A stretch of 64,000 nt of DNA from Streptomyces cyaneus. Its GTDB lineage: Bacteria > Actinomycetota > Actinomycetes > Streptomycetales > Streptomycetaceae. Below the pieces are notes generated by a model. The model saw nothing but the letters and a program-made list of their open reading frames with translations, did no database searches and had not been told where the DNA came from. How positions within the stretch are numbered: the first letter of the stretch is position 1; the number at the start of each line of letters is the position of its first letter. Both the position numbers and the translations under genes were made by a program. The stretch covers positions 682,001-746,000 of the forward strand of contig NZ_RQJW01000003.1 of NCBI RefSeq assembly GCF_004028635.1, given 5' to 3'. This document shows, piece after piece, positions 34,688 to 47,277 of this stretch.

Positions 34688-37441
34688 ATGGCGAATCGTT
34701 TCGCCCGTTTTCAGCACCTCTCGGTCAAGCGCCTGATCGGCAAGAGCACGCGGAGCGTGGCCGGGCAGGTGCTGGTTTTCCAGGTGGCTCTGGTAGTGGC
34801 GCTCGTGGCCTGCTGCGTCTTCGCTCTCGTCCTGCAGTCGGAGCGGGACACCAGCGCCGAGGCCAGGCGCCGCTCCACGGCCGTGGCACAGACCTTCGCG
34901 CACTCACCAGGCGTTGTGGCGGCATTGCAGACCCCGGACCCGAGCAAGATTCTCCAGCCACTCACCGAGGCGGCACGACGGGCCGCCGACGTCGACTTCA
35001 TCGTGGTCATGGACACCAAGGGCATCCGGTACACGCACCCCTTGCCGGACCGGATCGGAAAGCGGTTCGTGGGCGAGATCGCGCCGTCGCTGGCGGGGAG
35101 GCTCTACGTGGAGAGCGTCAACGGCCCGCTCGGTCGCGAGGTGCAGGCCACGGTCCCCATCAAGAACGCCGACGGCGAGGTGGTGGCCCTCGTCTCGGCC
35201 GGGATGAAGGTCAAGAGCGTCGAAAGTCAGCTGGACAGGCAACTACCGATCATCCTGGGCGCCGGAGCCGGAGCGCTCGCGTTGTCCACCGGTGTGACGG
35301 CGCTGATGGTCAGGCGGCTGCGGCGGCAGACACACAGCCTGGCCCCGGACGAGATGACCCTGATGTACGAGCACCACGACACGGTGCTCCACTCCGTTCG
35401 GGAAGGCGTACTGATCGTGGCCGCCGACGGGCGGCTGATGCTGGCGAACGACGAGGCCAGACGACTGCTGGGGCTGCCCCCGGACGTCGAGGGACGGCTC
35501 GTCTCGGAGCTGCCGGGCCTCGATCCCGAGACGAAGGCGCTGCTCGCCTCCGGGCACGAGGCCACTGACGAGGTGCACCTCGCCGGAGAACGGCTGCTCG
35601 CCGTCAACAAGCGTCCCACGGATCGCAAGGGAGGCCCCAAGGGAACGGTGGTGACACTGCGCGACTCCACCGAGCTGCAGGCGGTGACCGGCAGGGCGGA
35701 GGTGGCACGGGAGCGGCTCAGGCTGCTGTACGACGCCGGACTGCGCATCGGTACCACCCTGGACGTGCTGCGCACCGCCGACGAGCTGGCGCGGGTCCCC
35801 GTTCCTCGCTTCGCGGACTTCGTCACCGTGGACCTGGCCGACGCCGTCCTGCACGGCGAGGAGCCGGCCCTCACGGCGACCGACATGCGACGCGCGGCCG
35901 TGTGCGGCGTCCGCGACGACCATCCGCTCTCCGAACTGGGCCGGCTCTTCGACTATCTTCCCTCCACACCCCAGGCGCGCGGCTACGGCAGCGGCCGCTC
36001 CCAGTTGGTGAGCGACCTGCCGGCCGCCACGGGCTGGCGCGTGCAGGACCCGGAGCGCGCCCAGGCGATCATCGACTACGGCATCCACACCCTCATCACC
36101 GCCCCCATCCAGGCCCGTGGCGTCGTGATGGGCATGGCCAACTTCTGGCGCGCGCAGCCGCATGAGCGCTTCGACGAGGAGGACCTTTCGCTGGCGGAGG
36201 AGCTGGTGGCCCGTGCCGCGATCAGCATCGACAACGCCCGCCGCTACACCCGCGAGCACGCCCTGGCAGTCACCCTCCAGCGCAGCCTGCTGCCCCAGGC
36301 CATGCCGGAGCAGAACGCCCTCGACATCGCCTACCGCTACCTCCCCGCCCAGTCGGGCGTGGGCGGAGACTGGTTCGACGTGATTCCCCTGCCGGGGAGC
36401 CGGGTGGCACTGGCCGTCGGCGATGTGGTCGGCCACGGCCTGCACGCCGCGGCCACGATGGGACGGCTGCGGACCGCGGTGCACAACTTCTCGACCCTCG
36501 ATCTGCCGCCGGACGAGCTGCTGAGCCATCTGGACGAACTGGTCGGCCGCATCGACCAGAACGAGACCGCCGAGAGCGCCGCGGGCGTAGTGGGCGCCAC
36601 CTGCCTGTACGGGATCTACGACCCCGTGACGCGCCGCTGCGTCATGGCGCGTGCGGGGCATCTGGCGCCCGCACTGGTCCAGCCTGACGGAACCGTCACC
36701 TTCCCGGACGTGCCGGCCGGTCCGCCCCTGGGCCTCGGTGGCATGCCGTTCAAGACCGCGGATCTGTGCCTCGCGGAGGGAACCCAGCTCGTCCTCTACA
36801 CCGACGGCCTGATCGAGGACCGCAGGCGCGACCTGGATGTGGGCATGGAGCTGCTGCGCGACGCGCTGAGCGGCCACCCCGGACGACCGCCCGAGGAGAC
36901 CTGTCGGGACGTGCTGGACAGTCTGCTCCCCGAGCGCCCCAAGGACGACGTCGCCCTGCTCGTCGCCCGCACGCGGGAACTGCCGCCCGACCGGATCGCC
37001 GACTGGGACGTACCACCGGACCCGGCCGCCGTCGCGGGTATGCGCGACGCCGTGTCCGAAAAGCTCGAGGCGTGGGGCCTGTCAGAGCTCGGCTTCACCA
37101 TGGAGCTCATCCTGAGCGAGCTCATCACCAACGCCATCCGCTACGGCGCCGGGCCGATCCACGTGCGGCTGATCCGCGACCGTACGCTGATCTGCGAGGT
37201 CGCCGACGGCAGCAGCACCTCACCGCATCTGCGGTACGCCGCGACGACGGACGAGGGAGGCCGGGGCCTGTTCCTGGTGTCGCAGATGGCCGAGCGCTGG
37301 GGCACCCGGTACACCCCACAGGGCAAGGTGATCTGGGCCGAACAGACCCTGCCCGAGGCCATCCAGCAGCCCGCCCCGACACCGGCCGACGTGGACACGC
37401 CCCCGGACGACGGGGCAGCCGGCCCGACAACCCCGACGTGA
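34688..37441 (+). CDS. Multidomain SpoIIE-type phosphatase with sensor, PAS, GAF and HATPase domains
   Basis: 917 residues. Order: membrane helix (about 26-50), extracellular Cache-like sensor (about 50-180, VDFIVVMDTKGIRYTHPLPD), second helix (about 190-212), PAS (about 230-330), GAF (about 350-520, with ITAPIQARGVVMGMANFWRA), PP2C/SpoIIE phosphatase (about 545-760, GVGGDWFDVIPL, VGDVVGHGLHAAATMGRLRT, LVLYTDGLIEDR, PKDDVALLVART) and a GHKL ATPase (about 785-890, ILSELITNAIRYG and DEGGRGLFLVSQMAERWG). The sensor-helix-PAS start resembles CitA/DcuS-type receptors. One protein thus combines a partner-switching phosphatase and an anti-sigma-like kinase, as in other Streptomyces signal proteins. 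AAAGG precedes the ATG. Confidence 0.88.
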   Translation: MANRFARFQHLSVKRLIGKSTRSVAGQVLVFQVALVVALVACCVFALVLQSERDTSAEARRRSTAVAQTFAHSPGVVAALQTPDPSKILQPLTEAARRAADVDFIVVMDTKGIRYTHPLPDRIGKRFVGEIAPSLAGRLYVESVNGPLGREVQATVPIKNADGEVVALVSAGMKVKSVESQLDRQLPIILGAGAGALALSTGVTALMVRRLRRQTHSLAPDEMTLMYEHHDTVLHSVREGVLIVAADGRLMLANDEARRLLGLPPDVEGRLVSELPGLDPETKALLASGHEATDEVHLAGERLLAVNKRPTDRKGGPKGTVVTLRDSTELQAVTGRAEVARERLRLLYDAGLRIGTTLDVLRTADELARVPVPRFADFVTVDLADAVLHGEEPALTATDMRRAAVCGVRDDHPLSELGRLFDYLPSTPQARGYGSGRSQLVSDLPAATGWRVQDPERAQAIIDYGIHTLITAPIQARGVVMGMANFWRAQPHERFDEEDLSLAEELVARAAISIDNARRYTREHALAVTLQRSLLPQAMPEQNALDIAYRYLPAQSGVGGDWFDVIPLPGSRVALAVGDVVGHGLHAAATMGRLRTAVHNFSTLDLPPDELLSHLDELVGRIDQNETAESAAGVVGATCLYGIYDPVTRRCVMARAGHLAPALVQPDGTVTFPDVPAGPPLGLGGMPFKTADLCLAEGTQLVLYTDGLIEDRRRDLDVGMELLRDALSGHPGRPPEETCRDVLDSLLPERPKDDVALLVARTRELPPDRIADWDVPPDPAAVAGMRDAVSEKLEAWGLSELGFTMELILSELITNAIRYGAGPIHVRLIRDRTLICEVADGSSTSPHLRYAATTDEGGRGLFLVSQMAERWGTRYTPQGKVIWAEQTLPEAIQQPAPTPADVDTPPDDGAAGPTTPT

Positions 37442-37461
37442 GGCATCGAGTGGTACGACAA

Positions 37462-38997
37462 CTACGCCTCAGGTTCGACCCAGGCCAGCCCGTCCGCCGA
37501 CGCCACCAGACCGCCGGGCCGCAGCGGCGCCTCCTCCTCCAGCGGCCCGCCGAACAGCCCGCGTTCCTGGAGGGCGGTCCCCTCCTGGAACACCTGTCGG
37601 AAGCTCTTGGACTCGTAAAGCGGATTGCGCAGGTCGTCGGCGTCGGGAAGGCGGCGCACGGCCCGCTCGAAGTCGTCGGCGACGGTCGTCAGCCGTGCGC
37701 CCACCGGCCCGGCCCCGGTGAGCGACGCGTCGCCGGACGCCAGACCGCCCACCAGCTCGACGAACGCCTCGAGTTCCGTCGAGCCGTTGGTGACCTTGCG
37801 CGCCTTCCAGAAGTACGACCGTTCGTCCTGGTGCATGTCGTAGAAGGAGATCAGGAAGTCGTGGAACAGGCCGTACTCGTGCCGGTAGCGGGCCTCGAAC
37901 TCGGCGAACAGCCGGTCCTCGTCCAGGGCTGCGGAGAGGTAGCCGTTGATGGACCGGGCGGCGAGCAGCCCGCCGTACGTCGCGAGATGGACCCCGCTCG
38001 ACAGCACCGGATCGACGAAGCACGCCGCGTCTCCGACGAGCACCATGCCGGGCCGCCACAGCCGTGACTTCCAGTACGACCAGTCCTTGCGGACGCGGAC
38101 CTGGTCGTAAGGCGGCTCGATGGCCTGGGGGACGCCGTCGAGGAAGCCGCGTACCTCCGGGCAGGCGTCGATCAGACGGCGCCAGGCGGTCGCCGGGTCC
38201 CGCTGGATCGCCTCGGCGTTCTCGCGGGCGACCACGGCTCCGACGCTGGTCAGGTCGTCCCGCAGCGGGATGTACCAGATCCAGCCCTCGTCGAAGGCGG
38301 CGCAGAAGATGTTGCCGTCGTTCGGTGCCGGGAGTCGCGCGCCGCCGGCGAAGTAGCCGAACACCGCGATGTTGCGGAAGAAGTCGGAGTAGGTCCGTTT
38401 GCCGCCGACGTGCGGGTGGATCCTGCTGCCGTTGCCGGAGGCGTCCACGACGTACCGGGCGGCGGCCTCGCGGATCTCGCCGTCGGGGCCGGTCCAGCGC
38501 ACCCCGCGGACCCGCCCCTGCTCGCCCTCGTCGGCGAGCACTCCGGTCACGCGACAGCCCTCCCGGACGTCGACGCCGACCCGGCGGGCGTTGTCGAGGA
38601 GGATCGCGTCGAACCGGGACCGCTCGACCTGGTAGGCGAAGGAGGTCGGGTCGGCCAGCCGGGGCGACAGTGCGAAGGAGAACTGCCAGGGGTCGCGGTT
38701 GCGGCCCCAGCGGAAGGTGCCGCCGCGCTTCGGCTTGAAGCCCGCGGCGGCCATCTCGCCCTCGACGCCGAGGATCCGGCACACACCGTGCACGGTGGAC
38801 GGGAGCAGGGACTCGCCGATCTGGTACCGGGGGAAGGTCTCCTTCTCGACGAGGAGGACACGATGGCCGTGCAGGGCGACGGCCGCCGAGACGGTGGCCC
38901 CGGCCGGACCGCCGCCGACCACGATGACGTCGAAGTCCTGCGTGGGCTTGGCAGAACTCGCAGAACTCTCAGAACCCACGGGATTCACGGAACTCAC
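37462..38997 (-). CDS. FAD-dependent halogenase
   Basis: 511 residues, the usual length. The FAD-binding GGGPAG motif is at 28-33 ([20 protein letters not shown]), and the second flavin contact [20 protein letters not shown] is present. The halogenase signature WxWxIP appears as WIWYIP at 239-244, which separates it from ordinary flavin monooxygenases. The sequence between ([15 protein letters not shown]) resembles the CmlS/CndH/PltA group, members of which halogenate carrier-bound or small aromatic or aliphatic substrates. The GTG start overlaps the stop of the giant PKS gene by four bases, so the halogenase probably modifies that product. A flavin reductase partner is not encoded here. Confidence 0.9.
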   Translation of the reverse strand: MSSVNPVGSESSASSAKPTQDFDVIVVGGGPAGATVSAAVALHGHRVLLVEKETFPRYQIGESLLPSTVHGVCRILGVEGEMAAAGFKPKRGGTFRWGRNRDPWQFSFALSPRLADPTSFAYQVERSRFDAILLDNARRVGVDVREGCRVTGVLADEGEQGRVRGVRWTGPDGEIREAAARYVVDASGNGSRIHPHVGGKRTYSDFFRNIAVFGYFAGGARLPAPNDGNIFCAAFDEGWIWYIPLRDDLTSVGAVVARENAEAIQRDPATAWRRLIDACPEVRGFLDGVPQAIEPPYDQVRVRKDWSYWKSRLWRPGMVLVGDAACFVDPVLSSGVHLATYGGLLAARSINGYLSAALDEDRLFAEFEARYRHEYGLFHDFLISFYDMHQDERSYFWKARKVTNGSTELEAFVELVGGLASGDASLTGAGPVGARLTTVADDFERAVRRLPDADDLRNPLYESKSFRQVFQEGTALQERGLFGGPLEEEAPLRPGGLVASADGLAWVEPEA

Positions 38998-41900
38998 TGG
39001 TCCCCCTTCGCCGTTCGTGCGTCGATCCAGGTGCGGATCGCCGACACGGTTGTCTCCGCGTGTTCCTGCATCATCGTCAGATGGTCGCCGGGGACCTCCA
39101 CGACGTCGTGCGCCGTGGGCCAGGAGGTCCGCCAGTCGTCCGCGTCCGCGGAGGCCGCCATGGCGGGCGTGGGCCGCAGGGCGCGCACCAGGAGCGTGGG
39201 TGTGGCGACCGGCTCGGGATCCCAGTCGAGAAAGATCCGGTTGTAGGCCCCCATCGCGGCCAGGGCGCTGTCGTCGTCCCCGGTGAGGACGGGCTCTCCG
39301 GTGTCCTGCGGCGGCGGGGCGGCCAGGGACAGCAGCCAGTCCTTGCCGCTGTTGTCCGGCGTGATGTGGTAGGTGTCCAGCAGCACCAGGCCGGTCGGTG
39401 CCCGGCCCTTGTTCTCCAGCTCGTGGGCCACCAGTTGCGCCACGTTGCCGCCCGCCGACCGTCCTACGACCACGAAGGGTCCGTCCCCGACGTGCCGCAG
39501 CACGCTCTCGGCCTGCGTACGCGCCAGCGCTGCGCGGTCCTCGGGCACGGCGGCACCGGCGCCGATACCGGGGTGCGGGAACTCCAGGACGTCCAGGTCG
39601 TCCTGGAAAGCGCGGTGGAAGCGAGGGAAGTCTCCTCCGCCCGATACGAGCGAGGGATGGTAGGCCGGGAAGTAGAGGACCGTCGGCCTTCCGGAGCCGG
39701 GGCGGCCGTGGGAGCGGCGGATCGGGGGCAGAGCGTGCTCGCGGCCTCGGGCGGCCGTGAAGGTGGGCAGCGCCCAGGACGCGGTGACGAGCAGGTGCAC
39801 CGCCGCCACCGGTTGTCCGCCGGCGCTGACCGTGCGGAACAGCGAGGAGAGGGTGTAGGCGGGCCGCTCAGCCCCAGGGGCCTTCGGCGCCCCCGTGGCC
39901 TCGGGGGCGGCTGCGGCGGGCGCCGGTTCTTCGTCCAGCAGGCCGAGCAGGTGGCGTGCCAGCTCCTCGGCCGTGCGGTGCTCGAACACCACGGCCGCCG
40001 ACAGCCGGAGAACCAGCGCCATGCTCAACCGGTTGCGGACCTGCACGGCAGTGAGGGAGTCGAACCCCAGGTCGGCGAGGCTCTTGCCGACCGGTAGCGC
40101 GTCGGCGTTCGAGTATCCGAGCACCGCGGCCACGTCGGCCCGCAGCAGCTCCACGAGCGCCGCTTCCCGCTCTCCCGGGGATATGCGGGACAGCCGCTTC
40201 CGCCAGGCTCCCGGCTCCAGCATCTGCCCAGGAGAGCCGGCGGAGCCGGAGGCCGACGCCGCGGCGGTCGGCCGGTGCTGACGGACGAGTCCGCGCAGCG
40301 GCGGTGGCAGGTGCCCCGCACCGGACCGCAGCGCCGCCCGGTCCAGCAGGATCGGCGCCAGCACCGGCTCCGTCGAGCGCAGCGCGGCGTCGAACAGGGC
40401 CAGGCCCTGGTGTGTGGACAGCGGCACGAGCACGTCACGTGGATCCGGGCGCTGTGGGCGCTGTCGGGGCTGCTCCCCCGCCATGCCGCCGGCGTGCTCC
40501 CACGGGCCCCACGCCAGCGAGAGCGTCGGCAGTCCTTCGGCGGCGCGGCGCTGGGCGAGGGCGTCGAGGAAGGAGTTCGCGGCCGCGTAGTTGCCCTGGC
40601 CCGCCCGGCCCAGCAGACCGGAGACGGACGAGAACACGACGAACGCCGAAAGACCCATGTCCCGGGTCAGCTCGTGCAGATTCCAGGCCGCGTCGGCCTT
40701 CGGCCGCAGTACGGTCGCCATCCGCTCGGGGGTCAGGGAGTCCAGCACGCCGTCGTCGACGACCCCGGCGGCATGCACCACGGCGGTCAGCGGCGGCTCG
40801 CAGCGCTTGATCACCTCGGCCAGCGCGGCTCGGTCGGCCGCGTCACAGGCGACGACGCCGACCTGCTCCGCCCCCAACTCCTCCAGGTCGTCGCGCAGTT
40901 CCTTGGCTCCGGGTGCCTGCGGCCCGCGGCGTCCGGTCAGCAGCAGATGCCGTACGCCGTGTTCGGCGACCAGGTGACGTGCCAGTTCCGCGCCCAGCGC
41001 GCCGGTGCCTCCGGTGATGAGCACCGTGCCGCCCGCGCCGAACGCGGACCCCGTGCCTGAGGCGTCACCATCACCGACCGCCGCCAGTCGTGGAACCGTC
41101 AGCTGCCCGTCCCGCACACGGAGTTGCGGCTCACCGGTGGCGACAGCCGACCGCAGCATCCGCAGCGACTCGGGCCGTCCGTCCACATCCACCAGGACGA
41201 CACGACCGGGCAGCTCCGACTGCGCCGTACGCACCAGTCCCCAGACCGCCGCACCCGCCAGGTCCGGCATCGGCCCGGTGGCGTCCCGCGTCACCACGAC
41301 CAGTCGTGAGGCGGCCGCGCCCGGATCGTCCTGCCAGTCCTGGAGCGCCCTGAGCACCCTGCCGGTCAACTCGTGCACGGCGGGCAGCGGATCGGAACCG
41401 GACCCACCGGCGGCGACAGCCGTGACGGCGACGAACTCGGGGTGCACGGCGTCGGGCAGGAACTCGGCGAGGTTCAGCTCGTCCGGCCCGCGCACCGCCC
41501 AGGCACGCGTATCGGCGTCGCCGGGGAGTTCGAGGGTGACCCATTCAGGGCGCAGCAGAGACCTTCGTACGATGTCGTCCGCAATGTCGCCCGTCACGTC
41601 GGCCCGGTCGGCCCGGTCAGCCCCGTCGGCCGGGAGTTCCCGGATGGCCAGCGAGTCCACGCGCGCCACGAGCCGGCCGGACGGGTCGGCCAGGGTCAGC
41701 GAGACCGTGTCCGGGCCCTTCGACGTCACCCTGACCCGCAACTCTGTGGCTCCCGAGGCGTGCAGGCTCACTCCGCTCCACGCGAACGGCACCCGCACCG
41801 TGCCCGCGTCGCCGGGCGCGGCCAGCAGCGGCGCGTGCAACGCGGCGTCGAACAGCGCCGGGTGGATTCCGAAGCGGCCCGCTTCCGAGGTGTGTGACGC

Positions 41901-44900
41901 GGGCAGCCGGACCTCCGCGAAGACGTCGTCGCCGCGCCGCCAGACCGCGCCGACGCCCTGGAAGGCAGGCCCGTACGCGAGCCCGGCATCGGCGAGGGCA
42001 GCGTAGGCGTCGGTGAGATCCACCGCCTCGGCGTCCTGGGGCGGCCACGGAGTCGGCTCGCCCTCCGCCGCACGCTCGCGGCCCAGTTGACCGGAGACGT
42101 TCCGGGTCCACGGGGCGTCCTCGGCGGAATCCTCGGCCGAGTCCTCCGGCCGGGAGTAGATGTCGACCGGCCGCCGGCCCGAGTCGTCCTGCGCACCCAC
42201 CACGACCTGCACGCGCACCCGCGCGGAACCGGGCAGAGCGAGCGGCGACAGCATCACGAGGTCGTCGACCGCTCCGCAGCCCGTCTCGTCGGCCGCCCGC
42301 ACGGCCATCTCCACGAACACCGTCGCCGGCACGATCACCCTCCCGGCGACGACATGGTCCGCGAGCCACGGGTGGGCCGCCAGGGACAACAGCCCGGTCA
42401 GCACCGTCCGCTCGGTGTCCGGCACCGGGAAGGCCGGGCTCAGCAGCGCCCCTGCCCCGGCCGCCGCCGGGCGCGGTGCGTCCAGCCAGTACCGCTGCCG
42501 CTGGAAGGCGTACGTCGGCAGACCCACGCGCCGCGCGCCGGAACCCTCGTACACCGCAGTCCAGTCGACAGCGGCCCCCGCCACATGCAGCCGGGCCACG
42601 GCCGACAGGAGCGTCTCCGGTTCGTGCGCACCGCCTCGCGTGGCCACGGCGAGAACGGCGCCGCTCGTGGACGCGTCGGTCAGACAGTCGGTGGCCGCCG
42701 CGGTGAGTACGGGCCCGGGGCCGAGTTCCAGGTAGGCCGAGACCCCGTCGTCCGCGAGCCGGCGCACGGCGTCGGCGAAGCGCACGGGCTGCCGGGCGTG
42801 CCGCGCCCAGTACTCGGGCGAGCACAGTTCCGCAGGCTCGGCGAGTCTGCCCGTCACGGTGGAGACGATCGGGATGCACGGCGGCCGGAAGGTCAACTCC
42901 CGGGCCACACCCAGGAATTCGTCGAGCATCGGCTCCACCAGGGGCGAGTGGAAGGCATGACTCACCCGCAGCCGTACGGCCCTGCGACCGCGGGCCTCGA
43001 AGCCGGCCGCGACCGCGAGCACGGCGTCCTGCGCGCCCGAGATCACCACCGAACGGGGCCCGTTGACGGATGCGATCGCCACCCGCGCCCCCAACTCCGC
43101 CAGCGCTGGGAGTACTTCCTCCTCGGTCGCGTCCAGCGCCACCATCGCGCCCCCGTCGGGCAACGCCTGCATCAGCCGGCCGCGCGCGGCGACAAGCGTT
43201 GCCGCGTCGGGCAGATCGAGTACACCGGCGACATGCGCGGCCGCCAACTCGCCGACGGAGTGGCCCGCAAGCCGGTCGGCTCGAACGCCCCAGGACTCCA
43301 GCAGCCGGAACAGCGCCACCTCGAAGGCGAACAGTGCGGCCTGCGTGAAGTCCGTACGGTCGACAAGAGCAGCTTCCGGTGTGCCCGGCTCGGCGGACAG
43401 TACCTCGCTCAGTGGCTGTGGGAGACCGTCGTCCAGGCACCGGCACACCTCGTCGAAGGCTTCGGCGAAGACGGGGAAGGCGGCGCGCAGTTCGGCGCCC
43501 ATCCGAGGGCGCTGGGCACCTTGCCCGGTGAACAGGAAGGCCGTACGGATCTCCGGGGCCGCCAGTCCTCGTACGACTCCGGGTGCGTCCCGGCCCTGCG
43601 CGAACGCGTTCAGCGCGTCCAGCATCCGGGTCCGGTCACCGGCCGGCACGAACGCACGATGGGTGAGGGCGGAGCGTGACACCGCGAGGGTGTGGGCGAT
43701 GTCGGCGGGCGACAGGCTCGGCCGGTTCGCCGCTTCGGCCGCGAGCCGTCGGGCCTGGGCGCGCAGGGCTGTTTCGTCGGCGGCGGAGAGCAGCCACGGA
43801 ACGGGCGGCGACGCGCCTGTCTCCTGGGAGACCTCCGAAAGCCCGGCCCGGGGCCCTGACGCTGCCTCCGGTCCCTCTGCCTCCGGTGCCTCCTGCAGGA
43901 TCACATGTGCGTTGGTCCCGCCGATCCCGAAGGCCGAGACCCCCGCACGCCGCGGGCGGTCCGAGGCCGGCCAGGGCCGGGACTCGGTCAGCAGTTCCAC
44001 CCGGCCCGAGGACCAGTCGACGTGCGGTGTGGGCGAGTCGGCGTACAAGGTCCGGGGCAGTTCGCCGTGCCGCATGGCCTGCACCATTTTGATGACTCCG
44101 GCGACTCCGGCCGCTGCCTGCGTGTGCCCCAGGTTGGACTTGACCGACCCGAGCCACAGCGGCTGCTCGCGGCCCTGTCCGTACGTGGCCAGGAGGGCCT
44201 GCGCCTCGATGGGGTCGCCCAGCCGGGTGCCCGTGCCGTGGGCCTCCGCCACGTCCACGTCACCGCCGCGCAGCCCCGCGTCCGCCAGCGCCTGTGTGAT
44301 CAGCTGCTGCTGAGCCGGCCCGTGGGGCGCGGTGAGTCCGTTGGACGCGCCGTCGGAGTTGACGGCTGAGCCGCAGAGCAGGGCCAGGACCGGATGGCCG
44401 GCCCGCCGCGCGTCGGACAGCCGCTCCAGCAGGACGAGCCCCACGCCCTCGCCCCAGGCCGTACCGTCGGCCGCCGCCGAGAACGACTTGCAGCGCCCGT
44501 CCGGCGACAGCCCGCGCTGCCGGCTGAAGGCGAGGAACGGTTTGGGCGTCGCCATCACCGTGACCCCTCCGGCCAGCGCCAGCGAGCACTCGCCCGAGCG
44601 CAGCGCCCGCGCGGCCCAGTGCAGCGCCACGAGCGAGGACGAGCACGCGGTGTCGACCGTGATCGCGGGACCGCGCAGGCCGTACATATAGGAGATCCGT
44701 CCGGAAGCCACGCTGCCCGCCGAGCCCAGGCCCAGGTGCGCCTCCAACTCGTGGTAGCGGGTGAAGCGGGCGGAGTAGTCGCCGTGCATCACGCCGACGA
44801 ACACGCCGGTGTCGCTCTCGCGCAGCGACGCCGGGTCGATCCCGGCCCGCTCCCACACCTCCCAGGACGTCTCCAGGAGCAGCCGCTGCTGCGGATCCAT

Positions 44901-47066
44901 CGCGAGTGCCTCGCGCGGCGAGATCCCGAACAGCCCGGCGTCGAACTCCGCGGCCCGGTGCAGGAATCCGCCGTGTCGCGTGTACGAGGTGCCAATCCGG
45001 TCGGGATCGGGGTCGTACAGGGCGTCCAGGTCCCAGCCGCGGTCGGTCGGGAACTCCGAGATGGCGTCCCGGCCCTGCGACACCAACTCCCACAGGTCCT
45101 CGGGTGAGTTGACGTCACCGGGATACCGGCAGCCCATGGCGACGATCGCGATGGGGTCGTCCTGAAGGGACCGGTCCTGTCCGCCGTACGACTGCGGGTT
45201 CCGCACGGGCTCGGCCTCGAAGAGCGCGGCGCGCAGGTACCGGGCCACCTCGGCCGGTGTCGGATGGTCGAAGACCAGCGTCGACGGCAGGTTCAGGCGG
45301 GTCAGGGCACCGAGCCGGTCCACCAGCTCGACCGCACCGACGGACGTCATGCCGAGATCGGCGAACGGACTGTCCGCGTCAGGCAGCTCGCCCGGCGCTC
45401 GCCGGCAGACCTCGGCCGTCTCGATGAGGACCGTCTCGCGCAGCGCGCGTTCCCGCTCGTCGAGCGAGAGCGCGCGCAGCCGTTCGCTCAGGCCGGCCTC
45501 GACCGCGGCCGGGGCGGCCGGAGCGGGGACGACCAGCTCGTGTCGGGCGATCTTGCCGGACGCGGTACGGGGGACGGCGGCGATCTCGCGGATCTCGGCC
45601 GGCACCTTGTAGTCGGCCAGTCGGGCCCGGCACTCGGCGAGCACCCGCCGCGCGTCGATCACGTCCGGACCCGGTACGACGAAGCCGACCGGCACCTCGC
45701 CCAGCACGTCGTGCGGCACACCCACGACCACGGCGTCGGACACGCCGGGACACTGCGACAGGACCTGTTCGATCTCCGTCGGGTGAATGTTCTCGCCGCC
45801 GCGGATGATCAGCTCGCTGACCCGGCCGGTGAGCCTGAGATGGCCGTACTCGACACGGCGGCCGAGATCGCCGGTGCGGTACCAGCCGTCCCGCAGCGCG
45901 GCGGCCGTCGCCTCGGGCTGCTCGTGGTATCCGGTCATCAGGCCCGGCCCACGCACCCAGACCTCGCCCTCGGCCCCGTCCCGGACGTCCTCGCCGCTGC
46001 CCGGGTCGACGACTCGTACGTCGACGCCCGGCACGGGAGGCCCGCAGGAACCGTCGACCCGGGGCCCTTCCGGACGGTTCACCGCGATCATGCCGCAGGT
46101 CTCGGTGCTGCCGTACGCGTCGAGCAGGGGCGCCCCGAGGGTGTCCTCCACGGCCGCGCGCAGAGCGGGACCACTCGGCGCACCGGCCACGACGCACATC
46201 CGCAGCGCCCTCGGGGCCTCGCCGGCCGAGTCGACCAGCCGGTGATACGTCGCGGGCACGCCGGCCAGCATGGTGAAGGGGCCGCCGAACCCCTCGTAGG
46301 CGGTGAGCAGTTCCTGCCGCAGGCCGCCCGGCGGCAGCAGCTCACCGGCGATCCGGGCGCTGGCGCCCACGGCCGTCACGCCCAGGATCGCCAGTGAGTG
46401 GCTGAAGCTGTGGAACAGCGGAAGCGGCCAGAGCAGGCGGTCGTCGGGCGAGAGGCCGAAGATCGGGGCGTAGCAGGCGGCCACGGACCACAGCGCGGCC
46501 CGCTGCGTGGACAGCACTCCTTTGGGCCGGTGGGTGGTGCCGGACGTGTACAGCATCCAGGCCGGATCGTCGAGCCCGAGCATGTCGATCTCCGCGGACC
46601 CGTCACTCTCGGCCGCGCTCTGGAACGACTGGGCCCCGTCCGGTATCGGACCGGTGCCGGTGCCGGTGACCAGGACGCCCAAGCCGTCGTACGGCTGTCC
46701 AAGGCGCCGCAGTTGTGCGAGGTGCGCGGCGTCGGTGATGACGAAGCCGGCGCCACTGTCCTGGAGGAAGTGGGCCAGCTCGGCGTCGGAGGACCGCGGA
46801 TTGAGCGGGACGCCGACCATGCCGGCCCGCAGGACGGCGAGGCAACTCTCCACCATCTCCACGCAGTTGCCGAGACAGATCGCAATGCGGTCCCCGCGGC
46901 GCAGTCCCGTCCGGGTGAGATACGCCCCCAGTGCGCGGGTGCGACGCTCCAGCTCGGCGTACGTGACGCTGCGCGAGGAGTCGGCGTAGGCGACCCGCTG
47001 CGCCGCCAGCTCGGCGTGCTCCTTCAACAGCTCCGGCAGCGGCCGGATCAGCTCCTCACGCCACAT
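38994..47066 (-). CDS. Single-protein polyketide synthase with acyl-AMP ligase loading (A-ACP-KS-AT-DH-KR-ACP-TE)
   Basis: 2690 residues. Order: acyl-AMP ligase (about 10-520, [38 protein letters not shown]); ACP1 (Ser575 in LGMTS); ketosynthase (Cys808 in DTACSSS); acyltransferase (Ser1270 in GHSVGE, and HAFH near 1371, the malonyl signature); dehydratase (His1571 in [10 protein letters not shown], Asp1740 in LFDAALH); ketoreductase (GGTGALGAE near 2015, Tyr2160 in GNYAAANS); ACP2 (Ser2337 in LGFDS); thioesterase (Ser2537 in GRSAGG, His in GDHLTMM). No ER. It should activate a carboxylic acid, extend it with malonyl units and release an unsaturated acid, lactone or ester. ATG 47066 follows GGAAGGCAGG; a TTG 15 bases upstream is not preferred. 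Confidence 0.92.
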   Translation of the reverse strand: MWREELIRPLPELLKEHAELAAQRVAYADSSRSVTYAELERRTRALGAYLTRTGLRRGDRIAICLGNCVEMVESCLAVLRAGMVGVPLNPRSSDAELAHFLQDSGAGFVITDAAHLAQLRRLGQPYDGLGVLVTGTGTGPIPDGAQSFQSAAESDGSAEIDMLGLDDPAWMLYTSGTTHRPKGVLSTQRAALWSVAACYAPIFGLSPDDRLLWPLPLFHSFSHSLAILGVTAVGASARIAGELLPPGGLRQELLTAYEGFGGPFTMLAGVPATYHRLVDSAGEAPRALRMCVVAGAPSGPALRAAVEDTLGAPLLDAYGSTETCGMIAVNRPEGPRVDGSCGPPVPGVDVRVVDPGSGEDVRDGAEGEVWVRGPGLMTGYHEQPEATAAALRDGWYRTGDLGRRVEYGHLRLTGRVSELIIRGGENIHPTEIEQVLSQCPGVSDAVVVGVPHDVLGEVPVGFVVPGPDVIDARRVLAECRARLADYKVPAEIREIAAVPRTASGKIARHELVVPAPAAPAAVEAGLSERLRALSLDERERALRETVLIETAEVCRRAPGELPDADSPFADLGMTSVGAVELVDRLGALTRLNLPSTLVFDHPTPAEVARYLRAALFEAEPVRNPQSYGGQDRSLQDDPIAIVAMGCRYPGDVNSPEDLWELVSQGRDAISEFPTDRGWDLDALYDPDPDRIGTSYTRHGGFLHRAAEFDAGLFGISPREALAMDPQQRLLLETSWEVWERAGIDPASLRESDTGVFVGVMHGDYSARFTRYHELEAHLGLGSAGSVASGRISYMYGLRGPAITVDTACSSSLVALHWAARALRSGECSLALAGGVTVMATPKPFLAFSRQRGLSPDGRCKSFSAAADGTAWGEGVGLVLLERLSDARRAGHPVLALLCGSAVNSDGASNGLTAPHGPAQQQLITQALADAGLRGGDVDVAEAHGTGTRLGDPIEAQALLATYGQGREQPLWLGSVKSNLGHTQAAAGVAGVIKMVQAMRHGELPRTLYADSPTPHVDWSSGRVELLTESRPWPASDRPRRAGVSAFGIGGTNAHVILQEAPEAEGPEAASGPRAGLSEVSQETGASPPVPWLLSAADETALRAQARRLAAEAANRPSLSPADIAHTLAVSRSALTHRAFVPAGDRTRMLDALNAFAQGRDAPGVVRGLAAPEIRTAFLFTGQGAQRPRMGAELRAAFPVFAEAFDEVCRCLDDGLPQPLSEVLSAEPGTPEAALVDRTDFTQAALFAFEVALFRLLESWGVRADRLAGHSVGELAAAHVAGVLDLPDAATLVAARGRLMQALPDGGAMVALDATEEEVLPALAELGARVAIASVNGPRSVVISGAQDAVLAVAAGFEARGRRAVRLRVSHAFHSPLVEPMLDEFLGVARELTFRPPCIPIVSTVTGRLAEPAELCSPEYWARHARQPVRFADAVRRLADDGVSAYLELGPGPVLTAAATDCLTDASTSGAVLAVATRGGAHEPETLLSAVARLHVAGAAVDWTAVYEGSGARRVGLPTYAFQRQRYWLDAPRPAAAGAGALLSPAFPVPDTERTVLTGLLSLAAHPWLADHVVAGRVIVPATVFVEMAVRAADETGCGAVDDLVMLSPLALPGSARVRVQVVVGAQDDSGRRPVDIYSRPEDSAEDSAEDAPWTRNVSGQLGRERAAEGEPTPWPPQDAEAVDLTDAYAALADAGLAYGPAFQGVGAVWRRGDDVFAEVRLPASHTSEAGRFGIHPALFDAALHAPLLAAPGDAGTVRVPFAWSGVSLHASGATELRVRVTSKGPDTVSLTLADPSGRLVARVDSLAIRELPADGADRADRADVTGDIADDIVRRSLLRPEWVTLELPGDADTRAWAVRGPDELNLAEFLPDAVHPEFVAVTAVAAGGSGSDPLPAVHELTGRVLRALQDWQDDPGAAASRLVVVTRDATGPMPDLAGAAVWGLVRTAQSELPGRVVLVDVDGRPESLRMLRSAVATGEPQLRVRDGQLTVPRLAAVGDGDASGTGSAFGAGGTVLITGGTGALGAELARHLVAEHGVRHLLLTGRRGPQAPGAKELRDDLEELGAEQVGVVACDAADRAALAEVIKRCEPPLTAVVHAAGVVDDGVLDSLTPERMATVLRPKADAAWNLHELTRDMGLSAFVVFSSVSGLLGRAGQGNYAAANSFLDALAQRRAAEGLPTLSLAWGPWEHAGGMAGEQPRQRPQRPDPRDVLVPLSTHQGLALFDAALRSTEPVLAPILLDRAALRSGAGHLPPPLRGLVRQHRPTAAASASGSAGSPGQMLEPGAWRKRLSRISPGEREAALVELLRADVAAVLGYSNADALPVGKSLADLGFDSLTAVQVRNRLSMALVLRLSAAVVFEHRTAEELARHLLGLLDEEPAPAAAAPEATGAPKAPGAERPAYTLSSLFRTVSAGGQPVAAVHLLVTASWALPTFTAARGREHALPPIRRSHGRPGSGRPTVLYFPAYHPSLVSGGGDFPRFHRAFQDDLDVLEFPHPGIGAGAAVPEDRAALARTQAESVLRHVGDGPFVVVGRSAGGNVAQLVAHELENKGRAPTGLVLLDTYHITPDNSGKDWLLSLAAPPPQDTGEPVLTGDDDSALAAMGAYNRIFLDWDPEPVATPTLLVRALRPTPAMAASADADDWRTSWPTAHDVVEVPGDHLTMMQEHAETTVSAIRTWIDARTAKGDQ

Positions 47067-47277
47067 GGTCCTGCCTTCCAAGTCCCTCGCGGTTCAACGA
47101 TGTTGAGCCTACGTGGACCGGCAGCAACGATGCTCCGGACGACGCCGGGCCTCACAAGGCCACAACGCCGGATGCCCTCGGCCGACCGCCCCTTGCCACG
47201 ACGCGGCCCGGCGATGCCGCTGCGCACGCGCTGGCGGCACCGCCGGGCCCGGTGTCCTGTGTAGATCTACTGTGGAT

